Assembly (NCBI RefSeq): GCF_015354575.1
Contig: NZ_JACAFQ010000008.1
Coordinates: 114,209 to 178,208 of the forward strand
Source: Pseudomonas sp. UFMG81
GTDB taxonomy: Bacteria > Pseudomonadota > Gammaproteobacteria > Pseudomonadales > Pseudomonadaceae
Direction: 5' to 3'
DNA: 64,000 nt
Translations under genes and position numbers: made by a program
Shown: piece after piece, positions 1 to 6,720 of the stretch
Numbering within the stretch: position 1 is the stretch's first letter
Layout of the letters: each line of letters opens with the position of its first letter
The notes under the pieces: generated by a model
What the model was told of the DNA's origin: nothing
Seen by the model: only the letters and a program-made list of their open reading frames with translations
Databases searched by the model: none

Positions 1-2
1 CG

Positions 3-293
3 CCGGTGCACCCGGCCTACGCCGAGTCGCAGCCGTGGCGCCAAGCCATCCGCGTGATGGGCCGGGCGTTGGCGCGGCTGTTCCTGCAACCCAGCGCCAG
101 CAACCACGAACGCGCCCTGGTGGCGGTGGACCACGCCATCAGCCGCGTGCAGGCCACCGACGAACCCTTTGCCCGGCACTTCGACACCTCGGTGCTGCGC
201 CGCGCGCAGAGCTACCTGCACTTCATCCGTACCTCCCTGCTCGACCATCAGTCGCCGCTGGCACCGGCGAAAGGATTGCATCATGCCCCGTGA
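3..293 (+). CDS. FUSC-family (AaeB-like) inner-membrane efflux protein, C-terminal fragment
   Basis: Only the last ~97 residues are present; the reading frame is open from the left edge, so the start lies outside the window. What is visible is soluble, helical and free of membrane segments, as expected for the cytoplasmic C-terminal end of FUSC/AaeB proteins. The assignment rests mainly on context: the next two genes encode a DUF1656 (AaeX-like) protein and an HlyD-type adaptor, the standard partners of FUSC proteins in aromatic-acid or fusaric-acid type efflux. The stop codon overlaps the DUF1656 gene by 11 bases, which indicates translational coupling. The family call is inference from neighbours plus the length of the tail. 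Confidence 0.7.
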   Translation, partial: PVHPAYAESQPWRQAIRVMGRALARLFLQPSASNHERALVAVDHAISRVQATDEPFARHFDTSVLRRAQSYLHFIRTSLLDHQSPLAPAKGLHHAP

Positions 294-483
294 GATCGCC
301 TTCCATGGCGTGTACATGCCGACCATGACCTTGATGTTCCTGTTCGCCCTGGGCCTGGCCTGGGGGCTGGACCGGTTCATTGCCAGCCATGACGGCTACC
401 GCTTCTTCTGGCACCCGGCGCTGCTGCGCCTTTCCCTGTTCGTCTGCCTGTTCGGCGCCCTGGCGCTGTCGCTCTACTGGTGA
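283..483 (+). CDS. DUF1656 (AaeX-like) small membrane protein
   Basis: A 66-residue protein with two hydrophobic segments (about residues 12-29 and 46-64) separated by a short polar loop. It starts MPREIAFHGVYMP, the typical opening of DUF1656 proteins, which are small inner-membrane partners of HlyD/FUSC efflux systems; their exact role is unknown. The ATG lies inside the end of the upstream FUSC gene, and the HlyD gene follows after 10 bases, so the three genes form one operon. The short length matches the family. Confidence 0.88.
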   Translation: MPREIAFHGVYMPTMTLMFLFALGLAWGLDRFIASHDGYRFFWHPALLRLSLFVCLFGALALSLYW

Positions 484-493
484 GAAACCTTCG

Positions 494-1354
494 ATGAAAA
501 AGTTCTTCAGCCTGATCGCCACCCTACTGGTGCTGACCGCTGCCGTGGTGATCGGCCGCCAGTTGTGGCTGCACTACATGACCACGCCCTGGACCCGCGA
601 CGGCCGGGTGCGCGCCGACATCATCAACGTCGCCGCCGACGCGCCGGGCTATGTGGTGGACGTACCGGTCAAGGACAACCAGCGGGTGAAGAAGGGTGAC
701 GTGCTGATCCGCATCGACCCTGAGCATTACCAGCTCGCAGTGGACCAGGCCAAGGCGCAGGTCGCCTCGCGCAAGGCCACCTGGGAGATGCGCAAGGTCA
801 ATGCCAAGCGCCGTGCCGACATGGACAACCTGGTGATCTCCAAGGAGAACCGCGACGACGCCAGCAATATCGCCAGCTCCGCCCTGGCCGACTACCAGCA
901 GGCCCAGGCCCAGCTGGCGGCCGCCGAGCTGAACCTCAAGCGTACGCAGATCGTCGCCACCGTCGATGGCTACGTGACCAACCTGAACATCCACAAGGGC
1001 GACTACGCCCGCACCGGCGAGGCGGTGATGGCGGTGGTGGATGAACACTCATTCTGGGTGTATGGCTTCTTCGAGGAGACCAAGCTGCCCCATGTGAAGG
1101 TGGGCGATACCGCCGAGTTGCAAATGATGAGTGGTGAGCGCCTGAGCGGGCATGTGGAGAGCATTGCCCGGGGTATCTATGACCGCGACAACCCGCAGAG
1201 CCGCGAGTTGATCGCCGATGTGAACCCGACGTTCAACTGGGTGCGGCTGGCGCAGCGGGTGCCGGTGCGGATCCATATCGATGAGGTGCCGGAGGGGTAC
1301 CTGCTGGCGGCAGGGACGACCTGTACGGTGGTGGTCAAGCCGAGCGAGGGATGA
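494..1354 (+). CDS. HlyD-family periplasmic adaptor (AaeA-like)
   Basis: A 286-residue membrane-fusion protein linking the FUSC inner-membrane pump to an outer-membrane channel. One N-terminal membrane anchor (about residues 5-23) is followed by a biotinyl-lipoyl-like half (near GYVVDVPVKDNQRVKKGD), a short alpha-hairpin with the VASRKATWEMRK region, the second lipoyl half (TVDGYVTNLNIHKGDY) and a beta-barrel domain. The start ATG at 494 directly precedes the basic-hydrophobic anchor; the frame stays open upstream but would run through the DUF1656 gene. Length is close to AaeA (about 310). The substrate is not predictable; relatives export hydroxylated aromatic acids or fusaric acid. Confidence 0.9.
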   Translation: MKKFFSLIATLLVLTAAVVIGRQLWLHYMTTPWTRDGRVRADIINVAADAPGYVVDVPVKDNQRVKKGDVLIRIDPEHYQLAVDQAKAQVASRKATWEMRKVNAKRRADMDNLVISKENRDDASNIASSALADYQQAQAQLAAAELNLKRTQIVATVDGYVTNLNIHKGDYARTGEAVMAVVDEHSFWVYGFFEETKLPHVKVGDTAELQMMSGERLSGHVESIARGIYDRDNPQSRELIADVNPTFNWVRLAQRVPVRIHIDEVPEGYLLAAGTTCTVVVKPSEG

Positions 1355-1398
1355 TCCAGTTCTCGCGCTGACGCCATCTGTGCATTGGCAGGCAGGTG

Positions 1399-1896
1399 TC
1401 AGCGTTTGAGGCTGGCGTTGAATCGGGCTGTTGCCGCAGTCGCTTCCTGTAACAGCTGATTCCAGTCATCAGGCGGGTATCCGGTGCCAAGCATGCGACG
1501 GAACACTTTGTAGGCATCGTCACTGCTTTCGTAAGCGCGTTTGCTGTCGTCATCGTTTACCCAAACCAGGACGATTATCTTGCTCGACGCGTGATAACGG
1601 AAAAACAAACGATATTGTTGGAAGAACTTCGCCCGGAACCAGTGCCGGTGGGCATCTCCCAGGGTGTTGCCCTGGCGATACTCGGTTTTGGTTGGATCCT
1701 GCGCGATGCCATCAAAAGCCAGGCGAATAATTGCAGTCAGCCGTTTCCAGGCATTCTTCCTGGTGTAGCTATCGGGGGCCTTGCGCTTCAGGACCTCCAG
1801 TTCGTTTATCAGCTGGTCCAGCTTATCGAGGAACATGGGGTGTGCGAACACCGTCCAGCCAGTTGAAGAAACGGGGGGGAGGTCAGCATCTGTCAT
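1399..1896 (-). CDS. yhaV: Type II toxin, YhaV family ribonuclease
   Basis: A 165-residue protein matching YhaV, the RelE-superfamily toxin of the PrlF-YhaV module, which cleaves mRNA and stops growth until neutralised. Characteristic blocks are RGNTLGDAHRHWFRAKF (around residues 75-91), RYHASSKIIVLVWVNDD and AYKVFRRMLGTGYPPDDW near the end. Its ATG overlaps the stop of the antitoxin gene by 4 bases (ATGA), so antitoxin is made first and toxin translation is coupled. The module is transcribed leftward from an operator-rich region at 2239-2292. No frameshift or missing segment is seen, so the toxin looks intact. Confidence 0.93.
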   Translation of the reverse strand: MTDADLPPVSSTGWTVFAHPMFLDKLDQLINELEVLKRKAPDSYTRKNAWKRLTAIIRLAFDGIAQDPTKTEYRQGNTLGDAHRHWFRAKFFQQYRLFFRYHASSKIIVLVWVNDDDSKRAYESSDDAYKVFRRMLGTGYPPDDWNQLLQEATAATARFNASLKR

Positions 1897-2219
1897 TCAT
1901 CATCCGCCGAAAGAGGTTGATCTAGATCGAGTTCCTCATCGCCAACCAGTGCCTTCAGGCGAGCGACAAACTCTGCATCGACAACCTTCAAATGTTGCGG
2001 GTTCGTGGCGATATCCCGTTCCAGGAATTCGAGGAACTGCCCCACGGCAGGATCTTCCTCGGCTGCCTCTGCGCGGGTGAGTATCACCTCTCCGCCTGGG
2101 CGGATCGAGTAATGGATCTTGTCACGTTTTTTCAGGCCCAAGGCGCGGCGAACGGTTTCGGGGACCGTGGTCTGATAGCGCTCGGTCAGGGTCGACTCGA
2201 CTTCGAAAGTAGTGGTCAT
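1893..2219 (-). CDS. prlF: Type II antitoxin, PrlF (SohA) family, AbrB-like
   Basis: A 108-residue antitoxin with an N-terminal AbrB/MazE-type swapped-hairpin DNA-binding domain (ESTLTERYQTTVPETVRRAL, about residues 8-27, then KRDKIHYSIRPGGEVIL) and an acidic C-terminal tail ending DLDQPLSADDE, presumably the toxin-binding part. PrlF neutralises YhaV and, with it, represses its own operon. The immediate upstream region carries repeated GGTAATGC half sites arranged as inverted repeats, fitting autoregulation. The first gene of the pair is the antitoxin, the usual order for this family. Confidence 0.93.
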   Translation of the reverse strand: MTTTFEVESTLTERYQTTVPETVRRALGLKKRDKIHYSIRPGGEVILTRAEAAEEDPAVGQFLEFLERDIATNPQHLKVVDAEFVARLKALVGDEELDLDQPLSADDE

Positions 2220-2238
2220 GGTCTATTCATCTGCGATG

Positions 2239-2292
2239 GGTAATGCCGATCAAGGTAATGCGAGTGCATTACCTGGTCAATGCAGTTGCATT
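2239..2292. promoter_or_regulatory. Operator cluster of the prlF-yhaV promoter
   Basis: Immediately upstream of prlF (which reads leftward from 2219) lie three related sites. There is a single GGTAATGC half site at 2239-2246, a perfect inverted repeat at 2254-2273 (8-bp arms GGTAATGC and GCATTACC, 4-bp spacer) and a second palindrome at 2279-2292 (AATGCA, 2-bp spacer, TGCATT). The position and repetition fit cooperative binding by the PrlF or PrlF-YhaV complex; this is inferred, not shown. Confidence 0.7.
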
Positions 2293-2330
2293 ACCTCATG
2301 AGTCATCAGCTGATGAATGGTTGGCATGGT

Positions 2331-2780
2331 TCATCCAGCCGGCCCGACCAACACTGGCACTGCCACTCGGTCAATCACCTTGGCGCTGATCGACGGATCC
2401 AGCAATCGCCCAAGCCGTGACAGATGCCGGTGCCCGATGATGATCAGCTCACACCCCAGCGCTTGCGCCTTGGCGACGATGACGTCCTCCGGCTGCCCGG
2501 CAACCATGCAGCCCAGGCTGTCGAAGCCGGCTTCGCGGAAGGTTTGCACGGCGCTGCTCACAGCATGTTCAGCCAGCTGCTGTTCGTCGCAGGCGGCGGG
2601 GTATTCCTCCAGCTCTTGCTCGGTGTAGGCCGTGCGCTGTTCGTGCACGGCGAAGGTCGCGTCGATGGCGAGCAGCACGTGCAAGGTGTGCTCGCCCGGG
2701 CGGCAGTAACGCTGGGCGAGGGTGAGCAGGCTGGCGGCGGTGGGGGAGGCGTCGATGGCGATCAGGACCGGGTGGGGCAT
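2331..2780 (-). CDS. Universal stress protein (UspA family)
   Basis: A 149-residue single-domain Usp. It opens MPHPVLIAIDAS, the usual first beta strand followed by the conserved Asp, and ends IIIGHRHLSRLG...AVPVLVGPAG. The nucleotide-binding GxxG-x9-G(S/T) signature is recognisable but altered (GHRHLSRLG then LLDPS), so ATP binding is uncertain. The frame could begin slightly upstream only at an ATT, so the ATG at 2780 was chosen. It stands alone between the toxin-antitoxin operator and a REP doublet. Cytoplasmic stress-resistance role is by family only. Confidence 0.88.
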   Translation of the reverse strand: MPHPVLIAIDASPTAASLLTLAQRYCRPGEHTLHVLLAIDATFAVHEQRTAYTEQELEEYPAACDEQQLAEHAVSSAVQTFREAGFDSLGCMVAGQPEDVIVAKAQALGCELIIIGHRHLSRLGRLLDPSISAKVIDRVAVPVLVGPAG

Positions 2781-2813
2781 GCGCAATCCTTTGGAAGGTG
2801 GGTGGCAGTGCTG

Positions 2814-2885
2814 GCCTCTTCGCGGGCAAGCCCGCTCCCACAGGTGATGCGCACACTGTGGGAGCGGGCTTGCCCGCGAAGAGGC
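2814..2885. repeat. REP doublet, type A (GCGGGCAAGCCCGCTCCCAC core)
   Basis: Two inverted copies of the REP core (left copy 2814-2844, right copy to 2885) pair along about 30 bp, arms beginning GCCTCTTCGCGGGCAAGCCC. It lies between the convergently flanked usp gene and the LysR gene promoter. Confidence 0.93.
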
Positions 2886-2944
2886 TCACGCCATTGTCGA
2901 GTCATTCACGCCGTCGAATAAATGGCCCCCCACGCACGGCGCCG

Positions 2945-2959
2945 TTGCGTCTGACGCAA
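2945..2959. promoter_or_regulatory. LysR-type operator (T-N11-A palindrome) upstream of the regulator gene
   Basis: A perfect 15-base palindrome TTGCGTCTGACGCAA, containing the LTTR-type T-N11-A box, 50 bases before the LysR start. The identical 15 bases recur at 3985-3999 upstream of the MFS gene. Identity of the two sites, each upstream of one transcription unit of the locus, supports binding by the LysR protein encoded between them. Confidence 0.75.
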
Positions 2960-3009
2960 TCGGCAACCTGCTACCATCGCGTTTCCCACAGCTGTCACGG
3001 ACAACAGCC

Positions 3010-3915
3010 ATGCAACTCCCGGACATGAACCTGCTCGTCGCCCTCGATGTGCTGCTCGACGAGGGCAGTGTGGTCGGCGCCGCTCAGCGCATGAACCTGA
3101 GCCCGGCCGCCATGAGCCGCACCCTGGGGCGCATTCGCGAGGCGTTGGGCGACCCGATCCTGGTGCGCGCCGGCCGTGGCCTGGTGCCCACGCCCCGGGC
3201 GCTGGCCCTGCGCGACCAGGTACACGGGCTGGTGGAGCAGGCCGGGCTGGTGTTCCGCAGCCGCGAGGACGTCGACCTGGCCAACCTCGACCGCGCCTTC
3301 AACATCCGCACCAATGACCTGTTCATCGCCCTGTACGGCGCCCAGCTGCTGCGCATGATGCTGGCTCAGGCGCCGCGCACGGTGCTGCGCTTCGTGCCCG
3401 AGGGCAGCGGCGATGACGATGCAGTGCTGCGCAACGGGCAGATCGACCTGATCATCAGCTCGGCCGTCGAGCTGGGGCCGGAGATCAAGGTGCAGAGCCT
3501 GTTCAACACTTACTTCGTCGGGCTGGCCCGCGACGACCACCCGATCTTCGATGCCCCGATCACCCCCGAGCGGTTCGCCGCCTATCCACAGATCAGTGTG
3601 TCCCGGCGTGGCCGGGCCAACGGGCCCATCGATGTGTCGCTGGCCAACTACAAGGTGGAGCGGCGGGTGGCGTTGATCACCACCAGCTTCCATTCGGCGA
3701 TGTTCTCGTTGCCGGACTCGGACCTGATCCTGCCGATGCCGGCCAATATCCTCAACAGCGTGCAGCGGCTGAAGTTGCCGTTGCGCTCGTTCGAGATTCC
3801 GGTGCCGTTGGAGAAGGTCAATGTGATGCAGGCGTGGCACCCACGGTTCGACAATGACCCGGCGCATCGCTGGTTGCGGCGCACGTTGAAGGCGTGCGGG
3901 AGCCTGGATCCGTGA
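3010..3915 (+). CDS. LysR-family transcriptional regulator of the adjacent efflux operon
   Basis: A 301-residue LTTR: N-terminal winged helix-turn-helix (residues ~4-62, with GSVVGAAQRMNLSPAAMSRT as the HTH) followed by a periplasmic-binding-protein-like effector domain. The C-terminal part has the NodD/SyrM-like pattern rather than the CysB pattern. It lies 173 bases upstream of an MFS-HlyD-outer-membrane-factor operon on the same strand, separated by a REP doublet. Identical T-N11-A palindromes precede this gene and the operon, so it probably regulates both itself and the pump. The inducing ligand is unknown. Confidence 0.92.
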   Translation: MQLPDMNLLVALDVLLDEGSVVGAAQRMNLSPAAMSRTLGRIREALGDPILVRAGRGLVPTPRALALRDQVHGLVEQAGLVFRSREDVDLANLDRAFNIRTNDLFIALYGAQLLRMMLAQAPRTVLRFVPEGSGDDDAVLRNGQIDLIISSAVELGPEIKVQSLFNTYFVGLARDDHPIFDAPITPERFAAYPQISVSRRGRANGPIDVSLANYKVERRVALITTSFHSAMFSLPDSDLILPMPANILNSVQRLKLPLRSFEIPVPLEKVNVMQAWHPRFDNDPAHRWLRRTLKACGSLDP

Positions 3916-3918
3916 AAT

Positions 3919-3976
3919 GATCGCGGGGCAAGCCCGCTCCCACGCATTCACGTGGGAGCGGGCTTGCCTCGCGATC
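3919..3976. repeat. REP doublet, type A
   Basis: Inverted pair of the REP core (GATCGCGGGGCAAGCCCGC and its complement with one substitution, GCCTCGCGATC) around a short CGCATTCACG loop, just after the LysR stop codon. Likely acts as an mRNA-end hairpin for the regulator transcript. Confidence 0.92.
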
Positions 3977-3984
3977 GGTACCGA

Positions 3985-3999
3985 TTGCGTCTGACGCAA
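3985..3999. promoter_or_regulatory. LysR-type operator upstream of the efflux operon
   Basis: TTGCGTCTGACGCAA, identical to the palindrome at 2945-2959, placed 89 bases before the MFS start. The flanking bases also resemble the first site: AACCTGC follows in both cases within a few bases. Confidence 0.75.
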
Positions 4000-4088
4000 C
4001 ATAAACCTGCCAACAAGTCAGTTTTCGTCAGCATTCGACCTTCTTAGACTTCTCCCAGCCCTGAATATGTTGCTGGAGATGTCATTCC

Positions 4089-5630
4089 ATGAGTTCCCTG
4101 ACCGCGCCTTCTGCCGCGCTGGCCGCCGCTCCCGCGCCGGCCGCCCCTGCGCAGACGGCGTTCGGCCTGCGGGTGGTGATAGGGCTGTTCGGCGTGTTGC
4201 TGGCGGTGCTGTGCGCCGGCCTCAACGAGGCGGTGACCAAGATTTCCCTGGGCGACATCCGTGGTGCCATGGGCATCGGTGCCGACGAAGGTGCCTGGCT
4301 GCTGGCGGTGTACAGCGCCGCGTCGGTGTCGGCCATGGCCTTCGCACCCTGGCTGGCCACCACCTTCTCGCTGCGCCGCTTCACCATGACGGCCGTCGGC
4401 CTGTTCGCCTTGCTCGGCCTGATCCAACCCTTCGCCCCCAACCTGCACAGCCTGATGCTGCTGCGCATTCTGCAAGGCTTCGCCTCGGGGGCCTTGCCAC
4501 CCATGCTGATGAGCGTGGCCCTGCGCTTCCTGCCGCCGGGTATCAAAATCTACGGTCTGGCCTGCTACGCATTGACCGCAACGTTCGGTCCAAACCTGGG
4601 CACGCCGTTGGCGGGCCTGTGGACCGAGTACGTAGGCTGGCAGTGGGCGTTCTGGCAGATCATCCTGCCGTCGCTGTTGGCCATCGCCTGCGTGGGCTGG
4701 GGCCTGCCCCAGGACCCGCTGCGCCTGGAGCGCTTCAAGCAGTTCAACTGGCGCGGCGTGCTACTCGGTTTGCCGGCGATCAGTTGCATCGTGCTCGGGC
4801 TGTCGCTGGGTGATCGCTGGGGCTGGTTCGACTCGCCGCTGATCTGCTGGCTGCTCGGTGGCGGCCTGCTGTTGCTGGTGCTGTTCCTGTACAACGAATG
4901 GTCCGAACCGTTGCCGTTCTTCCAGCTGCGCATGCTGTCGCGGCGCAACCTGAGCTTCGCCCTGCTGACCTTGGCCGGGGTGCTGATCGTGCTCTCCGGC
5001 GTGGGCAGCATACCCTCGGCTTACCTGGCACAGATCCAAGGCTATCGCCCGGCGCAAACCAGCCCGCTGATGCTGCTGGTGGCCATGCCCCAGCTGATTG
5101 CCCTGCCGTTGACGGCAGCGCTGTGCAATATCCGCGCGGTGGATTGCCGCTGGGTACTGGCGCTCGGGTTGGCGATGCTCGCTGCCTCGTGTGTGGGCAG
5201 CAGCCTGTTGACCTCGCAGTGGATCCGCGGCGACTTCTACCCCTTCTACCTGCTGCAGGTGTTCGGCCAGCCGATGGCGGTGCTGCCGCTGCTGATGCTC
5301 TCGACCAATGGCATGACCCCACAGGAAGGCCCGTTCGCGTCGAGCTGGTTCAACACGGTCAAGGGGCTGTCGGCGGTGATCGCCGGTGGCCTGCTCGATG
5401 CCCTGGGCACCGTGCGCCGGCATTTCCATTCCAACCACCTGGTCGACAGCCTGGGCAATGCGCCGCTGATCGACGACAACACAGCCGGCCTGGCCAAGCG
5501 CATCCATGACCAGGCCCTGGTGCTGACCTCGGCCGACCTGTACCTGGTGATGGCGGGCTTCGCCGTCGCCCTGATCTGCCTGATCCCCTTCGTGCCTACC
5601 CGGATCTACCCACCGCGTGCGGTGGCCTGA
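4089..5630 (+). CDS. MFS multidrug transporter, DHA2 (EmrB-like) family
   Basis: A 513-residue, 14-helix inner-membrane proton-coupled exporter. An Ala/Pro-rich N-terminal tail of about 23 residues precedes the first helix (FGLRVVIGLFGVLLAVLCAG). The helix-4/5 region has LLRILQGFASGALPPMLMS, and the central half has long hydrophobic segments with short loops. Together with the HlyD adaptor and the outer-membrane lipoprotein downstream it should form a tripartite pump spanning both membranes. The closest type is the EmrAB-TolC / AaeAB style of drug or aromatic efflux; the substrate cannot be read from sequence. It is the first gene of the operon, preceded by the putative LysR operator. Confidence 0.92.
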   Translation: MSSLTAPSAALAAAPAPAAPAQTAFGLRVVIGLFGVLLAVLCAGLNEAVTKISLGDIRGAMGIGADEGAWLLAVYSAASVSAMAFAPWLATTFSLRRFTMTAVGLFALLGLIQPFAPNLHSLMLLRILQGFASGALPPMLMSVALRFLPPGIKIYGLACYALTATFGPNLGTPLAGLWTEYVGWQWAFWQIILPSLLAIACVGWGLPQDPLRLERFKQFNWRGVLLGLPAISCIVLGLSLGDRWGWFDSPLICWLLGGGLLLLVLFLYNEWSEPLPFFQLRMLSRRNLSFALLTLAGVLIVLSGVGSIPSAYLAQIQGYRPAQTSPLMLLVAMPQLIALPLTAALCNIRAVDCRWVLALGLAMLAASCVGSSLLTSQWIRGDFYPFYLLQVFGQPMAVLPLLMLSTNGMTPQEGPFASSWFNTVKGLSAVIAGGLLDALGTVRRHFHSNHLVDSLGNAPLIDDNTAGLAKRIHDQALVLTSADLYLVMAGFAVALICLIPFVPTRIYPPRAVA

Positions 5631-5658
5631 GCCTGTGGATGAATTCGAGAAACTGCAA

Positions 5659-6720
5659 ATGACCAACAACCGTAAAACGCTCTTCATCGGCTCGGCACTG
5701 GCCGTCGCCGTGCTGGCCGCCATCGTCGGGCCCTGGATGCTCGGCAGCGATCATCGCCAGAGCACCAACGATGCCTACGTCACTGCCGACTACACCGTGG
5801 TCGCACCCAAGGTGGCGGGCTTCATCAAAGAGGTGCTGGTGGAGGACAACCAGCAGGTCACGGCCGGCCAGTTATTGGCGACCATCGACCCGCGTGACTA
5901 CCAGGCTGCCCTCGACGCCGCCCTGGCCCAGCTGCTGGTGGCCAAAGCCCAGAGTCTGGATGCCCGCGCGACCCTGGAGCGCCAGGCGGCCTTGATTGCC
6001 CAGGCCGAAGCGGCGGTGAAAGCGGCACAGGCCGAGGCCGCTTTCGCCGACCATGAAGTGACCCGCTACAGCCGCCTGGCCGAGCAGGGCGCCGGCACCG
6101 TGCAGAATGCCCAGCAGGCACGGAGTCGGGTTGACCAGGCCCGGGCGAGGCTGGCCAATGCCCAGGCCGCGTTGGTGGCTACGCGCAAGCAGGTGGACAT
6201 CCTCAGTGCCCAGGTGGCCAGTGCCGACGGCCAGCTCAAGCGTGCCGAAGCGGGGCTGGAGAAAGCGCAGCTGGACCTTTCCTACACCCGCATTACTGCG
6301 CCGGTGGACGGCATGGTCGGCGAACGCGCCCTGCGCGTGGGCGCCTACGTGAATCCAGGGGCGCGGCTGTTGTCGGTGGTGCCCCTGGAGCGCGCCTACA
6401 TCGTCGGCAACTTCCAGGAAACCCAGCTGACCCACGTGCAGCCGGGCCAGCCGGTGAGCATCAGCGTCGATACCTTCTCGGGCGAAAAACTCCACGGGCA
6501 TGTCGAGAGCATTGCCCCGGCCACCGGGGTGACCTTCGCTGCGGTCAAGCCGGACAACGCCACCGGCAACTTCACCAAGGTGGTGCAGCGCATTCCGGTG
6601 AAGATCGTCTTCGATGACGGCCAGCCATTGCTCGCGCGCCTGCGGGTGGGGATGTCGGTGGAAGCGACCATCGACACCCAGGGTGACAAGCTGGGCGGTA
6701 AAGAGGTGACTGCGCGATGA
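5659..6720 (+). CDS. HlyD/EmrA-family periplasmic adaptor
   Basis: A 353-residue membrane-fusion protein. N-terminal anchor at about residues 7-26, then the first lipoyl half (VAPKVAGFIKEVLVEDNQQV), a long alpha-helical hairpin rich in Ala/Gln (about residues 95-210), the second lipoyl half (ITAPVDGMVGERALRVGAYV) and the beta-barrel part. The start ATG at 5659 follows the MFS stop by 28 bases. Its last bases overlap the next gene as ATGA, so the outer-membrane factor is translationally coupled. Role: connects the MFS pump to the outer-membrane channel. Confidence 0.93.
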   Translation: MTNNRKTLFIGSALAVAVLAAIVGPWMLGSDHRQSTNDAYVTADYTVVAPKVAGFIKEVLVEDNQQVTAGQLLATIDPRDYQAALDAALAQLLVAKAQSLDARATLERQAALIAQAEAAVKAAQAEAAFADHEVTRYSRLAEQGAGTVQNAQQARSRVDQARARLANAQAALVATRKQVDILSAQVASADGQLKRAEAGLEKAQLDLSYTRITAPVDGMVGERALRVGAYVNPGARLLSVVPLERAYIVGNFQETQLTHVQPGQPVSISVDTFSGEKLHGHVESIAPATGVTFAAVKPDNATGNFTKVVQRIPVKIVFDDGQPLLARLRVGMSVEATIDTQGDKLGGKEVTAR

